Positions 1 to 5,744 of a stretch of 6,519 nt of DNA are shown here, piece by piece. The stretch spans positions 1 to 6,519 of the forward strand of contig CAIYZW010000720.1 of NCBI GenBank assembly GCA_903930725.1, written 5' to 3'. The notes under the pieces were generated by a model, which was given only the letters and a program-made list of their open reading frames with translations, was not told where the DNA came from and searched no databases. The translations under genes and the position numbers were made by a program. The DNA comes from an uncultured Bacteroidota bacterium. Its GTDB lineage: Bacteria; Bacteroidota; Bacteroidia; Bacteroidales; 4484-276. The stretch's first letter is position 1. Each line of letters begins with the position of its first letter.

Positions 1-1
1 A

Positions 2-286
2 ACCAAAATCATCAAACTCCGCTCGGGGCCGCTGGGTGGCGACCAACAACTGGGCGCCATGATTGCCGAAGGGAAAATTGATATCCTGATTTTTTTCTGG
101 GACCCCATGCAACCGCAGCCCCACGATGTGGATGTAAAAGCGCTTTTGCGGATTGCCGTTTTATACAACACACCAACCGCCTGTAACCGCGCAACCGCCG
201 ATTTTATGATTTCATCCTCGTTGTTCGATAAAGAATACCAGGCAATTGTGAAGGATTATTCCGAATATCTGACAAGAACTATATAG
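2..286 (+). CDS. mgsA: Methylglyoxal synthase, C-terminal part (5' end outside window)
   Basis: This enzyme converts dihydroxyacetone phosphate to methylglyoxal and phosphate in the cytoplasm, a bypass of lower glycolysis used when sugar phosphates build up. The visible 94 residues contain SGPLGGDQQ, IAEGKIDILIFFWDP, PHDVDVKALLR and CNRATADFMISS, all family signatures. From memory of the 152-residue E. coli enzyme, fragment residues Asp14, Asp34, His41 and Asp44 line up with Asp71 (catalytic base), Asp91, His98 and Asp101 at a constant offset of 57. Fragment Ser8 matches phosphate-site Ser65. The catalytic core is therefore intact, and only about 57-60 N-terminal residues are missing to the left. 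The reading frame is open from base 2; the internal ATG at 59 is not the start. It ends in TAG 28 bp before the next gene on the same strand, so the two may share a transcript. Confidence 0.95.
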   Translation, partial: TKIIKLRSGPLGGDQQLGAMIAEGKIDILIFFWDPMQPQPHDVDVKALLRIAVLYNTPTACNRATADFMISSSLFDKEYQAIVKDYSEYLTRTI

Positions 287-314
287 CTAATGATCTTCTT
301 ACAACATTATTCAA

Positions 315-1922
315 ATGAAAAAAACACAGCTTTTCCTTGCCCTGCTTTTATTTGCAGCATTTTCAGCCAAAAGCCAGCAACTGCTCACCATTGCCGAAAA
401 ATCTGATTTTCAAACTACTGCCACTTCTTATGAAGTACGTGATTTTATTAATGAGCTTTTAAAAACCTCACCTTTTGTAAAATGTGAAAACATCGCTGTT
501 TCCACAGAAGGAAAAGAAATCCCGATGTTGATAATCGCGAATCCTTTGCCAAAATCTACCGCTGATTTAAAGAACGATAAACGCATCGTGGTTTACATCC
601 AGGCAAATATTCATGCCGGCGAAGTTGAAGGCAAAGAAGCCAGCCTGATGCTTGCCAGGGATTTATTAAAAGACCCCAAATCGGAAATCCTGAAAAACGT
701 TATTGTATTGATCGTTCCTAACCTCAATGCCGATGGAAATGACAAAATCAGTACAAAAAACCGTACAAACCAGGTTGGCCCGGCAAATGGTGTGGGTGTG
801 CGTTACAACGGGCAGTTTCTCGATTTAAACCGCGATGCCATGAAACTGGAGACCCCCGAAATTGGCGCTGTTACAGGCAAAATTTTTAATGTGTGGGATC
901 CGGCAATTACCGTTGATTGCCACACCACCAACGGCTCATACCATCAGGAACCGGTTACTTTTACCTGGATGATGAATTCAAACGGCAGCCGCAGCCTCAT
1001 CAATTTTATGCGCGACAAAATGATGCCCGAAGTTCATACACAGCTTTTGGAAAATTACAAAGTGGAAAACATTTTTTATGGCGAATTTATAGATCGGCTT
1101 AACATTGACAAAGGCTGGATTTCGGAAGCCTGCGAAACCCGCTATCTTGTGAATTATATCGGTGTGAGAAACAGGTTGGCCATTTTGAACGAAAATTACG
1201 TTTACGCCGATTATAAAACCCGCGTGCAGGGTTGCTATTTTTTACTGAGGGCAATTCTGGATTATGCCTCGGCAAACAAAAGCGATATTTTAAAACTGCT
1301 AAAACGGGCAGATGAACAATTGGTTAACAGAACTTTTGAGGCTGGCAAAGATTCGTTTGCCATCGAGTACCAGGGGAAACCAACGCCCGAAAAAATTACC
1401 ATCAAAGCTTATGAAGCCGACACTATTCCCGGCGTACAAGGTTATTGGCGTTACAAACAAAGCAACCGCCAACGCACTGTCACGGTGCCATACATCGCCG
1501 ACTATTTCCCTTCAAAAAGTATAAAAATGCCTTTTGCCTACATTTTGGCCATCCCCGACAAAGATGTTCTCGATAATTTAAAAAATCACGGAATTGTGGT
1601 GGAGCAGCTTCAAAAAAATCTTGTCGTAAAGGTTGAGCGATTTAAAATCAACGAATTAAAAGGGGCCGAAAGGTTAAACCAGGGACATTACACGCAATCG
1701 GTTAAAGGCGAATTTATCCGGGAAGAAAAAGAATTTCCTGCCGGGACTTACGTCGTCAAAACAGGCCAAAAATTGGGAAATCTGGCCGCCGGCCTGCTTG
1801 AACCTCAGTCGGATGATGGCCTGCTCTTTTGGAATTTTTTCGATAAATATCTGGTACCGCAATGGGGCGGCGATTATTTTCCTTATCCGGTTTACCGGCT
1901 CGTCGAAAAAGCTGAATTTTAG
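315..1922 (+). CDS. Exported M14-family zinc carboxypeptidase
   Basis: This is a predicted secreted or periplasmic metallopeptidase of the M14 (carboxypeptidase A-like) family, 535 residues, which removes C-terminal residues from peptides. Residues 1-20 form a signal peptide: MKK, a Leu/Phe/Ala-rich core, then Ala-Lys-Ser before Gln21, which fits signal peptidase I. The zinc ligands are His100 and Glu103 (HAGE) and His203 (DCHTTNG). The LNRD motif at 171-174 supplies the Asn/Arg pair that holds the substrate carboxylate in this family. Glu293 in the LNEN segment sits where the family's catalytic glutamate is expected. The catalytic domain covers about 35-320. Residues 340-535 are a C-terminal extension of unknown role, as in other long Bacteroidota M14 proteins. 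The ATG at 315 is chosen because it gives a full signal peptide; no Shine-Dalgarno is seen. Substrate specificity cannot be read from the sequence. Confidence 0.9.
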   Translation: MKKTQLFLALLLFAAFSAKSQQLLTIAEKSDFQTTATSYEVRDFINELLKTSPFVKCENIAVSTEGKEIPMLIIANPLPKSTADLKNDKRIVVYIQANIHAGEVEGKEASLMLARDLLKDPKSEILKNVIVLIVPNLNADGNDKISTKNRTNQVGPANGVGVRYNGQFLDLNRDAMKLETPEIGAVTGKIFNVWDPAITVDCHTTNGSYHQEPVTFTWMMNSNGSRSLINFMRDKMMPEVHTQLLENYKVENIFYGEFIDRLNIDKGWISEACETRYLVNYIGVRNRLAILNENYVYADYKTRVQGCYFLLRAILDYASANKSDILKLLKRADEQLVNRTFEAGKDSFAIEYQGKPTPEKITIKAYEADTIPGVQGYWRYKQSNRQRTVTVPYIADYFPSKSIKMPFAYILAIPDKDVLDNLKNHGIVVEQLQKNLVVKVERFKINELKGAERLNQGHYTQSVKGEFIREEKEFPAGTYVVKTGQKLGNLAAGLLEPQSDDGLLFWNFFDKYLVPQWGGDYFPYPVYRLVEKAEF

Positions 1923-2045
1923 GTTTTTGATAAAGATTTAATCAATCAATTCAAATGCAAGAAATGAAATTTCGCAAATCAAAAGTTAACCGGATATTTC
2001 GATACACCAATTCGTTGTTTATCAATCAAAATCATTAATATTCAC

Positions 2046-2079
2046 CTTGTTATCTGGCTTAAGCCGACTGATATTTTTA
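2046..2079 (+). promoter_or_regulatory. Candidate Bacteroidota-type promoter for the C69 dipeptidase gene
   Basis: CTTG at 2046-2049 matches three of four bases of the -33 TTTG box. TATTTTTA at 2072-2079 matches five of six fixed bases of the -7 box TAnnTTTG. The boxes start 26 bp apart, the expected phasing, and transcription would begin about 10 nt before the ATG at 2096. The region is AT-rich, so chance matches are likely. Confidence 0.3.
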
Positions 2080-2095
2080 ATAAAAAATCTTACTG

Positions 2096-3727
2096 ATGAA
2101 ATCGTTGAAACGCATTTTTGCACTTTGTCTTTTTTTTCTTCAGACATTGCTGGTTTTCCCCTGCACCAATTTACTTGTAACAAAGGGCGCTTCCGCCGAT
2201 GGCTCGGCTTTTTTGGTTTACACCAACGATGGCGAATGGCTTTATCAGCTTACGAATAAGGCTGCTGCCGACCATCAACCCGGAGATTCGTTGGAATTTC
2301 CTGCTGGCAAAAACGGAAAACCAGGCAAAATAAGCCAGGTGCCGCACACCTTTGCTGTTATTGGTTTTCAGATGAATGAACACCAACTGGCAGTGGGCGA
2401 AACCACTTTTACCGGAAGAGAAGAATTATGGAATCACTCAAAGTATCTCCAGTACTGGCATTTGATGAGTTTGGCGCTTGAAAGGGCAAAAACAGCCCGT
2501 GAAGCGATTCTGGTGATAACATCGCTGGTCGAAGAATACGGCTACGGCAGCGAAGGCGAATCGTTTTCTTTGGTCGATCCCAACGAAGCCTGGATTCTGG
2601 AGATGGTCGGAACAGGCGATGGAGGCGAAGGCGCCATTTGGGTGGCTGTGAAAATCCCGGATGGAAACATCGCGGCACATGCGAACATGGCGCGGATTGG
2701 TGAGTTTCCGCTGAACGATCCCGAAAATTGTCTGTACTCAAAAAATGCCATCAGTTTTGCGATCGAAAAAGGTTACTACAAGCCGGAATCCGGCGAGCCA
2801 TTCCGTTTTAACGAAGTTTACAACCCACATTCGCCCGATCGCCTGAAATATTGCGAATCAAGAGTTTGGAGCCTTTTCAGGAGAGCAGCCCCTTCACTCG
2901 AACTTTCATCAGATTATCATCGCGGCGTTGAAGGCGCCGAAAGATACCCGCTCTGGATAAAACCGGACAAGAAAATTGCGCTTACTGATGTGATGAGTCT
3001 GGTCAGGGATCATTACGAAGGCACACCTTACGACATGACGCAAGGCATGGATGCCGGCCCGTTTGGAAGCCCGAACCGCTGGAGGCCACTTTCGTGGGAA
3101 GATGGAAATAAAGAGAAATATTCATGGGAAAGGCCTGTTTCATCAATAAATACAGCGTTTTCGTACATCGGGCAAATGCGTTCGTGGCTGCCCGATGAAA
3201 TTGGTGGCATCTGCTGGTTTGGTGTAGACGACACGTATTTTACCTGCTGGGTTCCTATTTACGTTGGAAATACTTCGGTTCCCGAGCCATTCACCAAAGG
3301 CGACATCAACAAATTTTCGCGTGAAGCAATGTGGTGGGCATTTAATTTTGTGTCCAATTTTGCCAATCTTAAATATTCTTACATGATTAAGGATATCCAA
3401 AAAGTGCAGTCGGAGCTCGAAAGCAGAATGATTGGCGAGCAGGATTCCATCACAAAATTAGTTTTGGATATGCCAAAAAATGAACGAACCGAAATGCTCA
3501 CCAACTATTCGGCAAAATGGGGTCAAAAAGTTCATCAGAGCTGGCTGGAACTGGGCGAAATGCTTATCACCAGATACAACGACGGCTATGTAAAAGACGA
3601 AAAAGGCACCATCCATGAAGTGGGTTATCCGAAAGAATGGACCAATGAAATGAACCGGATTTATCCAGAAAAATTTAAAATCGCCGATCCTGCAAAATCA
3701 ATCAAGTCCGGAAATGTTCCTCACTAA
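2096..3727 (+). CDS. Exported C69-family (PepD-type) dipeptidase
   Basis: This is a predicted Ntn-fold cysteine peptidase of family C69 (dipeptidase A type), which splits dipeptides or short peptides, 543 residues. Residues 1-22 are a hydrophobic signal sequence (MKSLKR, then a Leu/Phe-rich core). They are followed at once by CTNLLVTKGAS, where Cys23 is the expected N-terminal nucleophile. Further family segments are AVGETTFTGREEL (99-111), SFSLVDPNEAWILEM (156-170), a VKIPDGNIAAHANMARIGEF stretch (185-204), SPNRWRPLSW (325-334), PVSSINTAFSYIGQMRSWLP (347-366) and GGICWFGVDDTYFTCWVPIY (370-389). The ATG at 2096 is chosen because it places the signal sequence directly before Cys23. The -3 to -1 residues are Val-Phe-Pro, which fit neither a lipobox nor a good signal peptidase I site, so self-processing or another peptidase may expose Cys23. 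It lies 173 bp after the M14 gene. Both products are exported peptidases, which suggests external protein use. Confidence 0.93.
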   Translation: MKSLKRIFALCLFFLQTLLVFPCTNLLVTKGASADGSAFLVYTNDGEWLYQLTNKAAADHQPGDSLEFPAGKNGKPGKISQVPHTFAVIGFQMNEHQLAVGETTFTGREELWNHSKYLQYWHLMSLALERAKTAREAILVITSLVEEYGYGSEGESFSLVDPNEAWILEMVGTGDGGEGAIWVAVKIPDGNIAAHANMARIGEFPLNDPENCLYSKNAISFAIEKGYYKPESGEPFRFNEVYNPHSPDRLKYCESRVWSLFRRAAPSLELSSDYHRGVEGAERYPLWIKPDKKIALTDVMSLVRDHYEGTPYDMTQGMDAGPFGSPNRWRPLSWEDGNKEKYSWERPVSSINTAFSYIGQMRSWLPDEIGGICWFGVDDTYFTCWVPIYVGNTSVPEPFTKGDINKFSREAMWWAFNFVSNFANLKYSYMIKDIQKVQSELESRMIGEQDSITKLVLDMPKNERTEMLTNYSAKWGQKVHQSWLELGEMLITRYNDGYVKDEKGTIHEVGYPKEWTNEMNRIYPEKFKIADPAKSIKSGNVPH

Positions 3728-3763
3728 TTGCAAAACATCAATTATCGGTTTTGAAGTATTGGT

Positions 3764-3771
3764 TATTTTTG
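3764..3771 (+). promoter_or_regulatory. Possible -7 promoter box upstream of the coiled-coil gene
   Basis: TATTTTTG is an exact match to the Bacteroidota -7 consensus TAnnTTTG. No TTTG box is found at the expected place about 26 bp upstream (near 3738). A transcript started here would run through the hairpin at 3793-3822, which weakens the call unless that hairpin acts as a leader structure. The match may be chance in AT-rich DNA. Confidence 0.22.
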
Positions 3772-3792
3772 CAAAAAAATAAGTTCCAAAAT

Positions 3793-3822
3793 AACCGTTC
3801 AAATAACTTTTGGACGGTTTTT
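3793..3822 (+). terminator. Intrinsic terminator-like hairpin after the C69 gene
   Basis: Arms AACCGTTCAAA (3793-3803) and TTTGGACGGTT (3809-3819) pair over 11 positions with one G-T wobble around a 5-nt loop, TAACT. The right arm runs into a T-run (3818-3822). It lies 65 bp after the C69 stop and 38 bp before the next ATG on the same strand, so it probably ends the upstream transcript. The T-run is short, so termination may be partial. Confidence 0.6.
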
Positions 3823-3860
3823 GAGTTTAGGTTACAATTTTTAGTAAAAAAATTTAAGAT

Positions 3861-4769
3861 ATGTCGGAGAAGGCTGAAAAAAATTCAAAATCATTGGTTT
3901 ACATCATTTCGTTAATCGTTTTGATGGTGATACTTGCTGTGGTAAGTTTCCTTTATTTTAATACAAACACAAAATACAAAGAGTTATCTGTCGAAAAAGA
4001 ACAGATGCGGGTACAACTGAAAAACGAACTCGATTCGCTTGTTGTGGAGCATAATCGTATCAAAAGCGAATATGGCCGGCTTTCTGATTCACTGACTTTT
4101 AAAGACAGCCTCATCTTAGCCAACGCCACCGAAATTACCGAGTTGCTCAACTACAAATGGGAATATTTCCAGGTTAAAAAGAAACTCGACAGGTTGCGCG
4201 ATGTTGCCCAGGTTTATGTGCGGCAGCTCGATTCGCTTTACACCGTTAACGATGAGCTTAAAGAAGAAAATGTGCGTATCCGGGAGAACTACCGCAGCGA
4301 AAAAGTGAAAAATACCGAACTCACCGAAGAGAAGCAAAACCTCGAGAAAAAGTTTACCGAGGCTGCTGTTTTACGGGCCAATAATATTGTTGCCACCGGC
4401 ATTAAGGAGCGCGGTTCCAAACAAATCGAAACCGACAAAGCCAGTCGTACCGATCAGGTAAGAATTTGCTTTACGATCGGGCAAAATACCCTTGTTGATT
4501 TTGGCAGAAAAGCGGTATACCTCCGGATTTCACGTCCCGACAAGGTTGTTCTGGCTGTTGATAAAACCGACGAATACTCGTTTTTGTACCAGGGACAGCG
4601 ATTACAGTACTCGATAAAACACGATTTCGACTATAAAGGCCAGGCGCTCGATTGTTGCGTTTACTGGAAAAAAGGCGAATCAGACCAATCGGCCATGGTG
4701 GGAAGGTACAACGTAACGCTTTACTACGAAAATGAAGTCATCGGCGAAAGCTATTTCGACCTGAGATAA
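3861..4769 (+). CDS. Membrane-anchored coiled-coil protein of unknown function
   Basis: I do not recognise a named family for this 302-residue protein. Residues 1-11 are short, charged and carry several lysines. Residues 12-33 are one hydrophobic membrane segment (LVYIISLIVLMVILAVVSF core). The positive-inside rule puts the N-terminus in the cytoplasm and the rest in the periplasm. About 38-170 is rich in Glu, Lys, Leu, Arg and Gln with heptad-like spacing and should form a long coiled coil. The linker at about 171-196 is polar. Residues 197-302 read as a compact beta-rich domain with alternating hydrophobic strands (VRICFTIGQN, AVYLRISRPDKVVLAV, YNVTLYYENEVIGESYFDL). Cysteines occur only there: Cys203 and the adjacent pair Cys265-Cys266. 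The ATG at 3861 is well placed, with an AT-rich leader and no Shine-Dalgarno. The gene stands alone after a terminator-like hairpin and is convergent with the exosortase gene. It could be a scaffold or envelope-spanning protein, but nothing fixes a role. Confidence 0.85.
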   Translation: MSEKAEKNSKSLVYIISLIVLMVILAVVSFLYFNTNTKYKELSVEKEQMRVQLKNELDSLVVEHNRIKSEYGRLSDSLTFKDSLILANATEITELLNYKWEYFQVKKKLDRLRDVAQVYVRQLDSLYTVNDELKEENVRIRENYRSEKVKNTELTEEKQNLEKKFTEAAVLRANNIVATGIKERGSKQIETDKASRTDQVRICFTIGQNTLVDFGRKAVYLRISRPDKVVLAVDKTDEYSFLYQGQRLQYSIKHDFDYKGQALDCCVYWKKGESDQSAMVGRYNVTLYYENEVIGESYFDLR

Positions 4770-4818
4770 AATCAAAAATTTGTTTTTGGGAATGAGCCTG
4801 TCGCTAAATTAAATATTT

Positions 4819-4911
4819 AACCGCAGATTTATAACGCAGAGAACCGCAAAGATTTATATTTCAACGTATTGTCTCTGCGGCCCTTTGCGTCTTTCTTTGT
4901 GTTCTTTGCGT
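4819..4911. repeat. Cluster of short GCAGAG/GCAAAG repeats with imperfect dyad symmetry
   Basis: Three octamers read on the plus strand: CCGCAGAT (4821), ACGCAGAG (4834) and CCGCAAAG (4844). Four read on the minus strand, seen here as CTCTGCGG (4873), CTTTGCGT (4883), CTTTGTGT (4895) and CTTTGCGT (4904), about 9-12 bp apart. The 17-nt arms 4835-4851 and 4873-4889 can fold into a stem with 13 Watson-Crick pairs, one G-T and three mismatches around a 21-nt loop. From general knowledge, similar GCAGAG-type repeats are scattered between genes in many environmental bacterial genomes, so this is probably a dispersed intergenic element. The 169-bp gap between convergent genes (4770-4938) holds nothing else that I can see. 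The hairpin could also serve as a weak two-way terminator. Confidence 0.7.
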
Positions 4912-4938
4912 TTTAAAAACATTTGAAACAACCTCTTT

Positions 4939-5556
4939 TTATTCAGGATTTGACCTGGCAGGTTTTTTACCCACCGAAATCCACTCGACCCACCAAACCC
5001 AAAGCGAAAAGATGACGATGTAAAATATTGGCCTGAAAATATTATCATGGCTAAAATCCCAATATTCCGGCAATGTGGTGATGACCACCGACAAACCCGT
5101 AACCCTGAAGAGGTTGGTTAAATGAACGATCAAAATTCCCAGCAAAATAAACCACCATTTGCGTTTCCATGGCCCGCGGATAAGAGCGATAAGCAGGACA
5201 AACTGCATAATTTGTTTCAATCCCGAGCAACTCTGGTTGATAGCCATGTAGCCTTTGTTGGCAAAATACATGGTGTTGGTCTCTTCGATAGTGGTAATCG
5301 GAATTTGCAAAATATACCGGATAAACCAGATACTCTGATCGAAAACAACTGCTGATAACCAAGCTTGGGCATGGGACATAAATTGTTGTACTGGCCTGTA
5401 GTTAAATGTATTTACCCAAAACCGCCACATAAAATGTATCAAAATTGTTATCACCACAAACAGCGCTACAACAGCCAGAGCAGCCAGTTTGTACTTTTTA
5501 ATCAGTAATTTTGCATCATCTGCAATTTCTGTAAAGATGCTTTTCGGATTCCCCAT
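4939..5556 (-). CDS. Exosortase/archaeosortase-family membrane transpeptidase
   Basis: Exosortases are integral membrane cysteine enzymes thought to cut C-terminal sorting tags (PEP-CTERM-like) and pass the proteins on for surface attachment. The 205-residue product has the three family active-site residues in order: Cys110 in NQSCSGLK, Arg151 in NLFRVTG and His170 in FSHDNIF. Hydrophobic segments lie at about 25-44, 66-85, 115-128, 134-162 and 173-193, followed by a polar tail ending ARSNPE. Only the core domain is present, with no fused EpsI-like domain, which is common in Bacteroidota. The frame stays open to an ATG at 5682. I chose the ATG at 5556 (MGNPKSIF) because the extra 42 residues are low-complexity and strongly charged, and a -7-like box lies at 5573-5580, inside that extension. 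The gene is divergent from the glycyl radical enzyme gene and convergent with the coiled-coil gene. No tagged substrate is visible, and I cannot assign the Xrt subtype. Confidence 0.85.
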   Translation of the reverse strand: MGNPKSIFTEIADDAKLLIKKYKLAALAVVALFVVITILIHFMWRFWVNTFNYRPVQQFMSHAQAWLSAVVFDQSIWFIRYILQIPITTIEETNTMYFANKGYMAINQSCSGLKQIMQFVLLIALIRGPWKRKWWFILLGILIVHLTNLFRVTGLSVVITTLPEYWDFSHDNIFRPIFYIVIFSLWVWWVEWISVGKKPARSNPE

Positions 5557-5572
5557 TGAACGAAGATTTTTG

Positions 5573-5580
5573 CGAAAGTA
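5573..5580 (-). promoter_or_regulatory. Candidate -7 promoter box for the exosortase gene
   Basis: On the minus strand this reads TACTTTCG, one base off the Bacteroidota -7 box TAnnTTTG, and ends 16 bp before the ATG at 5556. No clear -33 TTTG box is found near 5603-5606. If real, it excludes the longer reading frame that starts at 5682. Confidence 0.3.
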
Positions 5581-5602
5581 AAATTTTAAAACGATTCCGG
5601 CA

Positions 5603-5640
5603 TTTCGTCTTTCCTTACTTCGCTCTTCCGTCTTCTGACC
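5603..5640 (-). repeat. Degenerate GAAG-rich oligopurine tract
   Basis: On the minus strand this stretch is almost all purine, built from GAAG-containing units about 10 nt apart (AAGACGGAAG, AGAGCGAAGT, AAGGAAAGACGAAA). It lies between the divergent exosortase and glycyl radical enzyme genes. It resembles the degenerate GGAAG/GTC oligopurine repeats I know from intergenic regions of some Bacteroidota, but with so few units this is weak. Confidence 0.3.
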
Positions 5641-5666
5641 CTCCCCAAAATAATACTTCCAAATTC

Positions 5667-5700
5667 TTTCCCTCCCGTACAAAAGAAATTTTTATCTTTA
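5667..5700 (+). promoter_or_regulatory. Candidate promoter for the glycyl radical enzyme gene
   Basis: TTTC at 5667-5670 (three of four bases of the -33 TTTG box) and TATCTTTA at 5693-5700 (five of six fixed bases of TAnnTTTG) start 26 bp apart, the expected phasing. Transcription would begin near 5707, giving a leader of about 38 nt before the ATG at 5745. No operator palindrome stands out. Confidence 0.3.
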
Positions 5701-5744
5701 CGCTTGATTTTCAATAGTGTTCAATTTATAAAAAATCATCAAAT

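Noticed and set aside
59..286. ATG at 59 as the start of a small complete protein
   Set aside because: The frame continues upstream with the conserved SGPLGGDQQ motif of methylglyoxal synthase, so this is an internal methionine.
2070..2090. AT-only inverted repeat (GATATTTTT ... AAAAAATC) as a terminator of the M14 gene
   Set aside because: The stem is almost purely A-T with a tiny loop and lies at the next gene's start; it better fits AT-rich promoter DNA. No convincing terminator was found in 1923-2095.
2409..2751. Overlapping minus-strand open frames of 69-110 codons within the C69 gene
   Set aside because: They lie wholly inside a well-supported coding region, carry no recognisable motif and are out-of-frame shadows.
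4819..4911. CRISPR array
   Set aside because: The units are only about 8 bp, spaced 9-12 bp apart, and occur in both orientations, unlike CRISPR repeats and spacers.
4854..5048. A 64-codon minus-strand frame ending in a Lys/Glu/Arg-rich tail
   Set aside because: Its tail is just the GCARAG repeat read as protein and its front overlaps the exosortase coding region in another frame.
5122..5355. A 77-codon plus-strand open frame opposite the exosortase gene
   Set aside because: It is antisense to the region that encodes the exosortase active site and resembles no protein I know.
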